Shown: piece after piece, positions 21,241-30,150 of the stretch
Layout: every line of letters begins with the position of its first letter
Numbering within the stretch: the first letter of the stretch is position 1
Source of the DNA: Microcella alkalica
Lineage (GTDB): Bacteria; Actinomycetota; Actinomycetes; Actinomycetales; Microbacteriaceae
NCBI RefSeq assembly: GCF_014595885.1
Contig: NZ_JABUKC010000001.1
Span: forward strand, 682,001 to 746,000
Reading direction: 5' to 3'
DNA: 64,000 bases
The notes under the pieces: model-generated
The model's input: only the letters and a program-made list of their open reading frames with translations
What the model was told of the DNA's origin: nothing
The model's database searches: none
Translations under genes and position numbers: made by a program

Positions 21241-22013
21241 GCTCCGCGGCGATCGGGCGCGAGGCGAGCACCGCCGAGCGCGTCGGCGCGCCGATCGTGC
21301 TCGGCGTCGTCGTCGTCGCGCTCTGGCAGCTGCTCGCCGGCAGCGGGCTCATCGAGGCCTACCTGCTGCCGAGCCCGCTCGCGATCGGGCAGGAGATCGC
21401 CGAGTTCCTGCCCTCGATGCTGAGCGCCGCGGGGCTCACGGGGCTCAATGCGCTCGTCGGCCTGCTCGTCGGCACACTGCTCGGCATCGTCGGGGCGCTC
21501 CTGGCCTCCGCCACGCGCCTCGTCGACGGGATGCTCGCCCCCGTCGTCGCGGCGCTCTCGGTCGTGCCCATCGTGGCCCTCGCCCCCGTGCTCAACTCGG
21601 CATTCGGCGCCGACGCGCAGACCGGGCGGCAGCTCATCGCCGCGCTCGCCGCCTTCGTGCCCGTCTTCATCAACACCGCGCGCGGGCTGCGGCAGACCCG
21701 GCCCGTGCACCGCGACCTCATGCGCGTCTACGCCGCGTCGCCGTGGCAGACGATGCGCACCATCACGCTGCGCACGGCCGCGCCGTTCACGTTCACGGGC
21801 ATCCGCCTCGCCTCCTCGCTCGCCGTCATCTCGGCGCTCGTCGCCGAGTACTTCGGCGGCCCGCGCGGGGGCCTGGGCGGCCTCATTTCGACCTCGGCCG
21901 CCTCGAGCGCCTACGCCCGCGCATGGGCCTACGTCGTCGCGGCGATCGTGCTCGGGCTCGTGTTCTACCTCGTCGCGCTCGCCATCGAGCGCCTCGTCTC
22001 CCGTCGCCGTTGA
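21237..22013 (+). CDS. ABC transporter permease 2
   Basis: A 258-residue membrane protein of the same permease family as the upstream one. It has about six hydrophobic segments and the coupling loop HRDLMRVYAASPWQTMRTI. A heterodimeric permease pair is the arrangement of several hydroxymethylpyrimidine/pyrimidine-type importers. The ATG overlaps the ATPase stop by four bases. A 101-bp C-rich leader separates it from the binding-protein gene, which has its own strong ribosome-binding site. Confidence 0.9.
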
Positions 22014-22114
22014 CGCCGAGACGCCCCCGGCACCTCTCCGCACCACCCGCTCCATTCGTCCCACCCGCGTCACCACCGCACCACCACCCCCGGGAACCAC
22101 CGAAAGGACAGCAC

Positions 22115-23263
22115 ATGACCCACAGCACCCGTCGCCTCGCGACGATCGGCGCGATCGGCCTGACCGCCGCGCTCGCCCTCTCCGCCTGCGCCGCCGACTC
22201 CGGCGGCACCGACGGCGGAGGAGGCTCCGACGAGCTCACGCAGGTGAAGCTCCAGCTCCAGTGGCTGCCGCAGGGCCAGTTCGCCGGCTACTTCGCCGCG
22301 CAGGATCAGGGCTACTTCGAGGAGGCGGGGCTGGAGGTCGAGATCATCCCCTCCGGCGGCGACATCGTGCCGCAGGACGCCCTCGCCAACGGCGACGTCG
22401 ACTACGCCATCGCCTGGGTGCCGAAGGTGCTCGGCTCGATCGAGGCGGGCGCGAACGTCACGAACATCGCGCAGATCTTCCAGCGCTCCGGCACCCTGCA
22501 GGTCGCGTGGGCCGACAGCGGCATCGAGTCGGTCGCCGACTTCGAGGGCAAGAAGATCGGCTCGTGGGGCTTCGGCAACGAATGGGAGATCTTCGCCGCG
22601 ATGGCCGAGGAGGGCCTGGACTCGACGACTGTCGAGATCATCACGCAGGACTTCAACATGAACGCCTTCCTCGCCGGCGACATCGACGCGGCGCAGGCCA
22701 TGACCTACAACGAGTATGCGCAGGTGCTCGAGACGGTGAATCCCGAGACGGGTGAGCTGTACACGCCCGACGACCTCAACGTCATCAGCTACGAGGACAC
22801 GGTCGGCGCGATGCTGCAGGACGCCATCTGGGCCGACACCGAGCGCCTCGAGAGCGACGAGGAGTACCAGGAGACGACCGTCGCCTTCCTCAAGGCCGTC
22901 ATCAAGGGCTGGGTCTACGCCGCCGAGAACCCGCAGGAGGCCGCCGACATTGTGGGCGCCGCCGGCTCCGGCTGGGGCCCGAGCCACGAGCTCTGGATGG
23001 TCAACGAGACGAACAAGCTCATCTGGCCCGCGCCGAACGGCATCGGCTACATCGACGAGGCCGCCTTCGACGCCACGGTCGAGGCCGCGCTCATCGCCGT
23101 CAACGAGACCGGCGCGCGCCTCATCACCGAGGAGCCCGGCGACGGGGTGTGGACCAACGAGTACATCGAGCGAGCGCTCGCCGAGCTCGAGGAGGAGGGC
23201 GTCGACGTGCGCGGCGAATCCTTCGAGCCGATCGAGGTCGAGCTCAGGGAGGGCGGCAACTAG
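22115..23263 (+). CDS. Substrate-binding lipoprotein of the ABC importer (NMT1/THI5-like)
   Basis: A 382-residue lipoprotein. The signal peptide ends in a lipobox LSAC (Cys at about residue 24), followed by a Gly/Ser/Asp linker. The mature part begins VKLQLQWLPQGQFAGYF, the NMT1/THI5-like signature found in binding proteins for thiamine pyrimidine and related compounds; GDIVPQDALANGDVDYAI is a further family block. The ATG is preceded by GAAAGGA with 6-nt spacing. Position after pyrimidine-catabolic genes suggests it binds pyrimidines or their breakdown products. A strong hairpin terminator follows. Confidence 0.92.
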   Translation: MTHSTRRLATIGAIGLTAALALSACAADSGGTDGGGGSDELTQVKLQLQWLPQGQFAGYFAAQDQGYFEEAGLEVEIIPSGGDIVPQDALANGDVDYAIAWVPKVLGSIEAGANVTNIAQIFQRSGTLQVAWADSGIESVADFEGKKIGSWGFGNEWEIFAAMAEEGLDSTTVEIITQDFNMNAFLAGDIDAAQAMTYNEYAQVLETVNPETGELYTPDDLNVISYEDTVGAMLQDAIWADTERLESDEEYQETTVAFLKAVIKGWVYAAENPQEAADIVGAAGSGWGPSHELWMVNETNKLIWPAPNGIGYIDEAAFDATVEAALIAVNETGARLITEEPGDGVWTNEYIERALAELEEEGVDVRGESFEPIEVELREGGN

Positions 23264-23284
23264 CCCGGCCTCGCCGACCGATCG

Positions 23285-23317
23285 GGGGCGGGATGCTCGC
23301 GCCGAGCATCCCGCCCC
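23285..23317 (+). terminator. Intrinsic-type terminator after the importer operon
   Basis: Perfect 15-bp stem (GGGGCGGGATGCTCG at 23285-23299, complement at 23303-23317) with a 3-base loop, 21 bp after the binding-protein stop. There is no clear U-tract, as often in high-GC actinobacteria. Both arms contain the hexamer GGATGC/GCATCC. Confidence 0.75.
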
Positions 23318-23360
23318 TCTTCGCCCCTCGCTCTCAGCCGACAGGCCCCACGATGGCGGC

Positions 23361-24590
23361 ATGACGATCGACGCCACGCGCGCCGCGGGCCTCGCACGGC
23401 TCGCCGACTTCGTGCCCCGAGCTGGCCGCGCCTACGCCGCCGAGCGCAACCACGACCGCGGCCCGGGCGACCGCGCGAACGTCTCGACGCTCGCGCCGTG
23501 GGTGCGGCACCGGCTCGTGACCGAGCGAGAGGTCGTCGAGGCGGTGCTCGCGCGGCACTCGCCGCAGGCCGCGGAGAAGTTCGTGCAGGAGGTGCTGTGG
23601 CGCACCTACTGGAAGGGCTGGCTCGAGCTGCGGCCGAGCGTCTGGGGCCGCTACTGGGCGGGCCTCGAGCCCGTGCTCGCGGGCCTCAACGCCGACGCCC
23701 GCTCGCGCTACGACGACGCGATCGCCGGCCGCACCGGCATCGACGGCTTCGACGACTGGGCGCGCGAGCTCGTCGAGACCGGCTACCTGCACAACCACGC
23801 GCGCATGTGGTTCGCGAGCATCTGGCTGTTCACCCTGCGCCTGCCGTGGCAGCTCGGCGCCGACCTCTTTCTGCGCCATCTGCTCGACGGCGACCCGGCC
23901 TCGAACACGCTCAGCTGGCGCTGGGTCGCGGGCCTGCAGACCGCGGGCAAGACCTACCTCGCGACCGCCGACAACATCGCCCGGTACACCGACGGCCGCT
24001 ACCGGCCGCGCGGGCTCGCGACCGAGGCGATCGTGCCCGACGACGACCCGGTGCCGCCCGCGGCGCCCGCGCCGACGCCGACGCCGCTGCCGAGCGGGCG
24101 CGTCGTGCTGCTGCTGCACGAGGACGATCTGCACGCCGAGAGCCTGCTGCCGGCGATCGCCGCCGCGGGCGCCGAGGTCGTCGCGGTCGCGGCGCCGACC
24201 GCGGGGGAGCGGCGCTCACCGGTCGCGGCGACGGCCGAAGGGCCGGCACGGTTCACCGCGCAGGCGCTCGACGACGGCCGCGATCGCGCCGCGCGCGCCC
24301 TCGCAGTGCCGGCGATCGCGCTCGACGGGCTCGAGGCATCCGTCATCGCCGCGGCCGCGCGCGAGCACCGCGCGACCGCTGTCGTCACCCCGTATGCGCC
24401 CGTCGGCCCGACCCGCGACCCGCTCGACCGGGCCAGCGCGGATCTCGCGACCGAGGGCCTGCCGCTCGCGACGGCGCTGCGCGAGTGGGATGCCCTCGCC
24501 TGGCCGCACGCGACGCGCGGGTTCTTCCCCTTCAAGGAGCGCATCCCTGCTCTGCTGCGCACGCAGCGAATCGGCCTCGACCGGGGATAA
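23361..24590 (+). CDS. Photolyase/cryptochrome-like protein with rearranged domain order
   Basis: A 409-residue protein. The N-terminal roughly 220 residues match the helical FAD-binding domain of photolyases and cryptochromes: RNHDRGPGDRANVSTLAPWV, EVLWRTYWKGW, TGYLHNHARMWFASIW and LSWRWVAGLQTAGKTYLATA. After a Pro/Thr-rich linker comes an alpha/beta Rossmann-like domain (GRVVLLLHEDDLHAE, ending in TRGFFPFKERIP). Canonical photolyases have the alpha/beta antenna domain first and the FAD domain second, so the order here is swapped. I recall similar FAD-binding domain-containing proteins in other bacteria. Activity (DNA repair or light sensing) is unknown. It sits between the importer and the aminotransferase, probably by chance. 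Confidence 0.82.
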   Translation: MTIDATRAAGLARLADFVPRAGRAYAAERNHDRGPGDRANVSTLAPWVRHRLVTEREVVEAVLARHSPQAAEKFVQEVLWRTYWKGWLELRPSVWGRYWAGLEPVLAGLNADARSRYDDAIAGRTGIDGFDDWARELVETGYLHNHARMWFASIWLFTLRLPWQLGADLFLRHLLDGDPASNTLSWRWVAGLQTAGKTYLATADNIARYTDGRYRPRGLATEAIVPDDDPVPPAAPAPTPTPLPSGRVVLLLHEDDLHAESLLPAIAAAGAEVVAVAAPTAGERRSPVAATAEGPARFTAQALDDGRDRAARALAVPAIALDGLEASVIAAAAREHRATAVVTPYAPVGPTRDPLDRASADLATEGLPLATALREWDALAWPHATRGFFPFKERIPALLRTQRIGLDRG

Positions 24591-24631
24591 TGAGCGACAT
24601 CCCGTCCCTCCGACACAAGGACCGATAACCG

Positions 24632-25999
24632 ATGACCGACACTCTGCACCGGTCGCCCCTCACCCAGCCCGACCTCGACCCGGCCGACGGCGCCCGGGCC
24701 CTCGAGCTCGATCGCCAGTACGTCTTCCACTCCTGGAGCGCGCAGGCCACCCTCAACCCCTTCGTCATCGCCGGCGCCGCCGGCAGCGAGGTGTGGACGC
24801 ACGACGGCGAGCGCTACCTCGACCTCTCGAGCCAGCTCGTCAACACCAACATCGGCCACTCGCACCCGAAGGTCGTCGAGGCGATCCAGCGCCAGGCCGC
24901 CGAGCTCGCGACCGTCGCGCCCGCGCACGGCAACCTCGCCCGCGGCGAGGCCGCGAAGCGCATCGTCGAGAAGGCCGGCCCCGGCTTCGCGAAGGTCTTC
25001 TTCACCAACGGCGGCGCCGACGCCATCGAGAACGCCATCCGCATGGCGCGCCTCACCACTCGCAAGCACAAGGTCATCTCGACCTACCGCAGCTACCACG
25101 GCAACACGGGCGCCGCGATCGCCGCGACCGGCGACTGGCGCCGCATGCCCAACGAGTACGCGTGGGGCCACCTGCGCGTGTTCGGGCCGTTCCTGTACCG
25201 CAGCGAGTTCCACGCCACGACCGAGGCGGAGGAGTGCGAGCGCGCCCTGCAGCACCTCGAGCGCACCATCCAGGCCGAGGGCGCCGACACGATCGCGGCG
25301 ATCGTGCTCGAGTCGGTGCCGGGCACGGCGGGCATCTTCGCCCCGCCGGCCGGGTACCTCGCTGGCGTGCGCGAACTGTGCGACCGGTACGGCATCGTCT
25401 GGATCGCCGACGAGGTCATGGCGGGCTTCGGCCGCACCGGCGAGTGGTTCGCCTGGCAGGGCGAGTCGGTCAACCCGACCGGCGTCGTGCCCGACCTCAT
25501 CGCCTTCGCCAAGGGCGTCAACTCCGGCTACGTGCCGGTCGGCGGCGTCGTCATCTCGCCGGAGATCGCGGCGGCGTTCGACGAGCGCGTCTTCCCCGGC
25601 GGACTCACCTACTCGGGCCACCCGCTCGCCATGGCGTCGATCGTCGCCTCGATCGACGCGATGACCGACGAGGGCATCGTCGAGAACGCGAAGATGATCG
25701 GCGAGCAGCACCTGGGCCCCGGCCTGCGGGCGCTCGCCGAGAAGCACGAGATCATCGGCGACGTGCGCGGCCTCGGCGTGTTCTGGGCGCTCGACCTCGT
25801 CACCGACCGCGCCACGCGCGAGCCCGTGCCGGCGAGCGTCATCGCGACGCTCAAGGCCGAGCTCATGGCGCGTCGCGTGCTGCCGTTCGCGGCCGACAAC
25901 CGACTGCACGTCGTGCCGCCGTGCATCATCACCCCCGACGAGGTCGCGCGCGGCCTCGCGGCGATCGACGAGGCGCTGTCGGCGGTGGCGGCGGGCTAG
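24632..25999 (+). CDS. Class III aminotransferase, probable beta-alanine transaminase
   Basis: PLP-dependent enzyme of 455 residues. It shows FFTNGGADAIENAIRMAR (PLP phosphate region), VWIADEVMAGFGRTGEW (Asp that contacts the pyridine N), FAKGVNSGYVPVGG (PLP Lys) and TYSGHPLAMA. It resembles omega-amino-acid:pyruvate and taurine:pyruvate aminotransferases. In this context beta-alanine from pyrimidine breakdown is the likely amino donor, giving malonate semialdehyde; that is inference. It is on the same strand as the catabolic operon, 42 bp after the photolyase-like gene, and ends before a hairpin terminator. Confidence 0.88.
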   Translation: MTDTLHRSPLTQPDLDPADGARALELDRQYVFHSWSAQATLNPFVIAGAAGSEVWTHDGERYLDLSSQLVNTNIGHSHPKVVEAIQRQAAELATVAPAHGNLARGEAAKRIVEKAGPGFAKVFFTNGGADAIENAIRMARLTTRKHKVISTYRSYHGNTGAAIAATGDWRRMPNEYAWGHLRVFGPFLYRSEFHATTEAEECERALQHLERTIQAEGADTIAAIVLESVPGTAGIFAPPAGYLAGVRELCDRYGIVWIADEVMAGFGRTGEWFAWQGESVNPTGVVPDLIAFAKGVNSGYVPVGGVVISPEIAAAFDERVFPGGLTYSGHPLAMASIVASIDAMTDEGIVENAKMIGEQHLGPGLRALAEKHEIIGDVRGLGVFWALDLVTDRATREPVPASVIATLKAELMARRVLPFAADNRLHVVPPCIITPDEVARGLAAIDEALSAVAAG

Positions 26000-26014
26000 T
26001 CGCCGCACCCTTGG

Positions 26015-26053
26015 CGAGGGGCGGGCATCCATCAGGCGGATGCTCGCCCCTCG
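26015..26053 (+). terminator. Hairpin terminator after the aminotransferase gene
   Basis: 16-bp arms CGAGGGGCGGGCATCC (26015-26030) and GGATGCTCGCCCCTCG (26038-26053) pair with one G-T wobble around a 7-base loop. Again GCATCC and GGATGC form the loop-proximal part of the stem. Confidence 0.7.
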
Positions 26054-26073
26054 TCATGCGAGAATGGAGCGTT

Positions 26074-26601
26074 ATGCCTTCCTCGCCCTACCGCTTCGAC
26101 GTGCGCGACCTCTGGCACCGAGCCGGAGAGATGCGCGAGACGTCGCGCAGCTTCGACGTGCCCGAGCAGCTCGGAGCCTCCGTGGCGACCGTGCCCGCCG
26201 GCACGCCCCTCACGCTCGACGCGCGCTTCGAGGGGCTGCACGAGGGCATCCTGGTCTCGGGCCACGTCACGACGACCGCCGTCGGCGAGTGCGTGCGCTG
26301 CCTCGACCGCGTCGAGCTGCCCGTCGACGTCGCATTCCAGGAGGTTTTCGCGTATTCTCCTGACGACGCCTTCGACTACACGGTTCACGACAACCACGTG
26401 GATTGTGAACCGGTTGTTCGGGATGCGGTAGTGCTGTCGCTGCCGTTCCAGCCGGTGTGCCGACCTGACTGCCCCGGTCTCGACCCCGAGACCGGCGAGC
26501 GACTGGCCGACCACCCGGAGCGGAAGCCGCGCGAGGTCATCGACCCGCGCTGGGCCGCCCTGCAAGGCTTTGCGACAGAGACCACCGAGACCACCGACTG
26601 A
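26074..26601 (+). CDS. yceD: DUF177/YceD-family protein
   Basis: A 175-residue protein of the YceD/DUF177 family, which in most bacteria is encoded directly before rpmF and is linked to 23S rRNA metabolism. Visible features are [14 protein letters not shown] in the middle and [16 protein letters not shown] near the C-terminus; these Cys pairs are typical. The ATG at 26074 is supported by conservation-like sequence YRFDVRDL right after it. rpmF begins 44 bp downstream. Exact biochemical role is not established. Confidence 0.93.
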   Translation: MPSSPYRFDVRDLWHRAGEMRETSRSFDVPEQLGASVATVPAGTPLTLDARFEGLHEGILVSGHVTTTAVGECVRCLDRVELPVDVAFQEVFAYSPDDAFDYTVHDNHVDCEPVVRDAVVLSLPFQPVCRPDCPGLDPETGERLADHPERKPREVIDPRWAALQGFATETTETTD

Positions 26602-26645
26602 GACTCCGGCGCCGCTGCGCGCCGACACGAGAGAGAGAAGAGATC

Positions 26646-26849
26646 ATGGCTGTTCCCAAGCGGAAGAAGTCGCGCGCCAACACCCACGCGCGCCGCTCGC
26701 AGTGGAAGGCGGAGGTTCCCACCCTCGTCAAGACCATCGAGAACGGCAAGGTCGTCTACAGCCTGCCGCACCGCGCCCGCGTGGTCGAGGACTCGGCGGG
26801 CACCCCGCTGTTCCTCGAGTACAAGGGCCGCAAGGTCGCTGACGTCTAA
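26646..26849 (+). CDS. rpmF: 50S ribosomal protein L32
   Basis: A 67-residue L32 with the N-terminus [20 protein letters not shown]. The zinc-binding cysteines of many L32 proteins are absent, so this is a C-minus type. The ribosome-binding region GAGAGAGAAGAG precedes ATG. It lies in the conserved order yceD-rpmF-rnc-mutM; rnc starts one base after its stop. Confidence 0.98.
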   Translation: MAVPKRKKSRANTHARRSQWKAEVPTLVKTIENGKVVYSLPHRARVVEDSAGTPLFLEYKGRKVADV

Positions 26850-26850
26850 G

Positions 26851-27603
26851 GTGACCCAGGCCGCGTCGTCTCCCTCGAGGCGCACGCTCACGCCCACGAG
26901 CGCTCGTGCGAGCGCGCCGGATCGTTCGGCGCTCGCCCGAGCGCTCGGCGTCGTTATCGACCCCGCCCTTCTCGAGCTCGCGCTCACCCACCGGTCGTGG
27001 GCGTACGAGAACGGCGGGGCGGCGAACAACGAGCGCCTCGAGTTCCTCGGCGACGCCATCCTCGGGCAGGCCGTCACGGTCATGCTCTACACGCGGTTCC
27101 CGGACCTCGACGAGGGCGACCTCGCCAAGCGGCGCGCCTCGCTCGTGTCGGCGGCGGCGCTCAGCGAGGTGGCCCGCACGATCGGGCTCGGCGACCACCT
27201 CAAGCTCGGCAAGGGCGAGGAGCTCACCGGCGGCCGCGACAAGTCGTCGATCCTCGCCGACACGCTCGAGGCGATCATCGGCGCGACCTTCCTCGACTGC
27301 GGCGACGACGCCGCCACCGAGCTCGTGCTGCGCCTCGTCGCCCCGCTCGTCGCCGACCCGGCCCGCTTCGGTGCCGCCATGGATCCGAAGACCTCGCTGC
27401 AGGAGCTCGCCGCGCAGCTCGGGCACGGCCTGCCCGTCTACGAGCTCAGCGACACCGGCCCCGACCACTCCAAGCGCTTCACCGCGACCGTGCTGCTCTC
27501 GGGCGAGGCGGTCGCCTCCGGCGAGGGCACGAGCAAGAAGCAGGCCGAGATGGCCGCCGCTCTCGCCGCCTGGCAGTCGCTGCAGGGTCGCACCTCGGCC
27601 TGA
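26851..27603 (+). CDS. rnc: Ribonuclease III
   Basis: Double-strand-specific endoribonuclease of 250 residues. The signature NERLEFLGDAILG (about residue 55) carries the metal-binding acidic residues, DTLEAIIGA the second set, and the C-terminal dsRNA-binding domain spans about 175-245 (DPKTSLQEL to KKQAEMAAALAAW). The GTG start at 26851 has a low-complexity N-terminal extension of about 20 residues, and a later start is possible. The stop overlaps the mutM start (TGATG). Confidence 0.96.
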   Translation: MTQAASSPSRRTLTPTSARASAPDRSALARALGVVIDPALLELALTHRSWAYENGGAANNERLEFLGDAILGQAVTVMLYTRFPDLDEGDLAKRRASLVSAAALSEVARTIGLGDHLKLGKGEELTGGRDKSSILADTLEAIIGATFLDCGDDAATELVLRLVAPLVADPARFGAAMDPKTSLQELAAQLGHGLPVYELSDTGPDHSKRFTATVLLSGEAVASGEGTSKKQAEMAAALAAWQSLQGRTSA

Positions 27604-28553
27604 TGCCCGAGCTGCCCGAAGTCGAGGTCGTGCGCCACGGCCTCGCCCCCGCCGTCACCGGTGCCACCGTCACGAGCGTGCGCGTGCTCGACGAGCGCTC
27701 GCTGCGCCGCCACGACGGGCCGGCCGAGGACTTCGTCGACCGCCTGACCGGTGCCCGCATCGACGCCGCGGTGCGGCGCGGCAAGTTCCTGTGGATGCCC
27801 GTGGCCGTCGGCGACGCGGCCCCCGCCGGCCAGACCGGTGCGTTCAGCGACCCGGTCGAGGCCGTGGTGGTGCACCTGGGCATGAGCGGGCAGGTGCTGC
27901 TGCGCGGCGTCGACGCCGAGGTGGCACCGCTGACGCGCATCGTGCTCGGCATCGAGCATCCGCAGCACGGAGCCCTGCGCGTCGACTTCGTCGACCAGCG
28001 CATCTTCGGGTCGATGGCGATCGACGCCCTGCAGCCGACCGGCGACGGCGCCGCCGGCGGCTACGGCAGCGCGCTGCCGCTCGTGCCGGGCCAGGTCGCG
28101 CACATCGCGCGCGACCCGCTCGACCCCGCGTTCGACGAGGCGCGCTTCCTCGCCGCGCTGCGCGGGCGCCGCACCGGCATCAAGCGCGCGCTGCTCGACC
28201 AGGGGCTCGTGAGCGGCATCGGCAACATCTACGCCGACGAGTCGCTGTGGGCGGCGCGCCTGCACTACGACCAGCCGACGTGGTCGATCTCGACGCGCAA
28301 GGCGCGCGAGCTGCTCGGCGAGGTGCGCATCGTGCTGCGGCGCGCGCTCGAGGAGGGCGGCACCTCGTTCGACGCGCAGTACGTCAACGTCAACGGCGCC
28401 TCCGGGTACTTCAGCCACTCGCTGCGCGCCTACGGCCAGCACGGCTCGCCGTGCTCGCGGTGCGGGCGGCTCATCGTGCGCGAGCAGTTCATGAACCGCG
28501 GCTCGCACTTCTGCCCGCGCTGCCAGCGGCTGCGCGCCGCGGCTGCGGCCTGA
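27603..28553 (+). CDS. mutM: Formamidopyrimidine-DNA glycosylase
   Basis: Removes 8-oxoguanine and FaPy lesions, with AP-lyase activity. The mature N-terminus PELPEVEVVRHGL gives the catalytic Pro and Glu; GIGNIYADESLW is the helix-two-turn-helix; the C-terminal zinc finger is CSRCGR to CPRCQ. The protein has 316 residues. The ATG overlaps the rnc stop by one base, so this is the end of the yceD-rpmF-rnc-mutM unit. Confidence 0.96.
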   Translation: MPELPEVEVVRHGLAPAVTGATVTSVRVLDERSLRRHDGPAEDFVDRLTGARIDAAVRRGKFLWMPVAVGDAAPAGQTGAFSDPVEAVVVHLGMSGQVLLRGVDAEVAPLTRIVLGIEHPQHGALRVDFVDQRIFGSMAIDALQPTGDGAAGGYGSALPLVPGQVAHIARDPLDPAFDEARFLAALRGRRTGIKRALLDQGLVSGIGNIYADESLWAARLHYDQPTWSISTRKARELLGEVRIVLRRALEEGGTSFDAQYVNVNGASGYFSHSLRAYGQHGSPCSRCGRLIVREQFMNRGSHFCPRCQRLRAAAAA

Positions 28554-28959
28554 GCCGGGCATCCGCCGCTCGGCGTGAGGCGGGCATCCGCCGCTCGGCC
28601 CACGTCGCCGCCCCACTCTCCCCGCGCATTGTCCTCTCGTCACGCTGCCCAAAGTGCTCACGCGCGGTCTCTCGGTCAGTTGTTGCTGCCCGATGCGCAT
28701 GCGACCGCAACAGCTGACCGACAGACGCCGTCGGTGACGCGGGCGACGCCGTTCGGGGCGATGGTCGCCGCACGACCAGCGCGCCACGACCATCGCTGGA
28801 CGAGCCGCGGCGGGCGACCCGCGGCGGGCGACCGCCGACGCCTCAGCCGGCGCCTGAGCCGAGAAGTGGCACCTGAGCCCGAATATTCCGGCACACATGC
28901 CACTTCTCGGCTCACTCGCGCGGCGGCGCGCGAGTGCGGGCATCCGCCGACGCGCGTCG
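28554..28959. repeat. Gene-free region with direct repeat and 17-bp inverted repeat
   Basis: About 400 bp between convergent mutM and the GNAT gene. Near the left end the string GGGCATCCGCCGCTCGG occurs twice (28557 and 28582). Near the right end a perfect 17-bp inverted repeat (TGAGCCGAGAAGTGGCA at 28855-28871, complement at 28898-28914) encloses a 26-base loop with an inner CCGAATATTCCGG. It could act as a bidirectional terminator or be a mobile intergenic hairpin. I see no gene. Confidence 0.6.
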
Positions 28960-30033
28960 CTACAGGTCCTTCCGCCAGGCGCCCTCATACACGAACGGCA
29001 CGAAGCCGAGCGCCTCGTTGACCGAGAGCATGTGCCGGTTCTCTTCGGCGTTGTAGGTGATGATCGCCGGATGCCCGGGCGACACCTCGTCGAGGAACCG
29101 CAGGTTCTCGGCCTTCAGCAGCATGCCCAGGCGGTGCCCGCGGTGCTCGCGCAGCACGATCGTGTCCTCCTGGTTGACGGGCCGCGAGCGCTCGGCCGGC
29201 ACGGTGAACTCGGTGAAGCCCACCAGCTGCCCCGAGGGCACGTGCTCGGCGGCGGCGACGACCGGGGTGCGCGGGCTCGCGGCCTCGAGCGCTTCGTCTT
29301 CGAGCAGCCGCTCGACGGTCCAGACGTCCTCCGGCTCCTCGAGTCCCGCGCTGGGCGCGTCGGTGCTCATGCGGGTGAGCAGGTGCGCGATGTCCTCCCG
29401 CCATTCGGGCGGCGTCGGCCCCGCCCAGGTGTGCACGCGGTAGTCGGCCCCCGCGGCGGCGCGCGACGCCTCGCGCACCGAGGCGAGCACTGAGGCGGCG
29501 AGCGGCAGCGGCAGGCGGCTGCCGCGCTCGACCTGCTCGAGCCGGTAGCCGAGCGACTGCAGCAGTCGCACCTCGGGCGTGCCGGCGGGCACCGAGCCGA
29601 AGCCCGTGGGGGAGGGGATGCGGATGCCGCCGCGCTTCCACGACGGCGCATAGACGATCGCGCGGGTGCGGCCGTCGGCGCGGGCGATCGTCTCGAGGTG
29701 CGCGGCGAGGGCGGCGCCGACACCGGCGCCCCGCGCATCCGGCAGCACTTCGACGCCCAGCCACGCGGTGTCGGCGGCCTCCTCGGTGCGCGTCTCGTAG
29801 ATGGCGCGCGCGACGAGACGGCCGTCGAGGCGCGCCGCGAACAGGCGCTTGGGCTCGAAGGTGGTCTTGCGCCAGCCCGGCAGCAGCTCCTCGGCGGTGT
29901 AGCTGAGCTCGTCGGTGCCGGAGTCGTGCTCGTTGACAGCGTTGCGCACGTCGACGCAGGCGATGAACTCGGCTGCGTCGGCGGCGTCGAGGCTCGCAGG
30001 GATCGTCACCTCGGTGATCGTGATCTCGGGCAT
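28960..30033 (-). CDS. Tandem GNAT-fold acetyltransferase
   Basis: A 357-residue protein with two GNAT domains, as in mycothiol synthase and several aminoglycoside or ribosomal acetyltransferases. The first domain (about 40-190) has WLGVEVLPDARGAGVGAALA, the acetyl-CoA pyrophosphate loop. The second (about 215-350) has EDTIVLREHRGHRLGMLLKA. The substrate is not evident, and mycothiol-synthase identity is not supported. The start ATG has GAGGAGG upstream. It is monocistronic, convergent with mutM and divergent from smc. Confidence 0.85.
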   Translation of the reverse strand: MPEITITEVTIPASLDAADAAEFIACVDVRNAVNEHDSGTDELSYTAEELLPGWRKTTFEPKRLFAARLDGRLVARAIYETRTEEAADTAWLGVEVLPDARGAGVGAALAAHLETIARADGRTRAIVYAPSWKRGGIRIPSPTGFGSVPAGTPEVRLLQSLGYRLEQVERGSRLPLPLAASVLASVREASRAAAGADYRVHTWAGPTPPEWREDIAHLLTRMSTDAPSAGLEEPEDVWTVERLLEDEALEAASPRTPVVAAAEHVPSGQLVGFTEFTVPAERSRPVNQEDTIVLREHRGHRLGMLLKAENLRFLDEVSPGHPAIITYNAEENRHMLSVNEALGFVPFVYEGAWRKDL

Positions 30034-30150
30034 CGGATGCCCTCCTCTCGCAGTGCGCGGGCGCGCGGCCAGCCCGCCAGACTAGCCGCCCGCGACCCGG
30101 TACGGTAGGCGCAGTCCACCCCGACCCCTCGCCCGCGGAAGGAGCTGCGC

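Noticed and set aside
28960-30033. Mycothiol synthase (mshD)
   Set aside because: It is a tandem GNAT protein but shows no specific MshD features, so only the fold is called.
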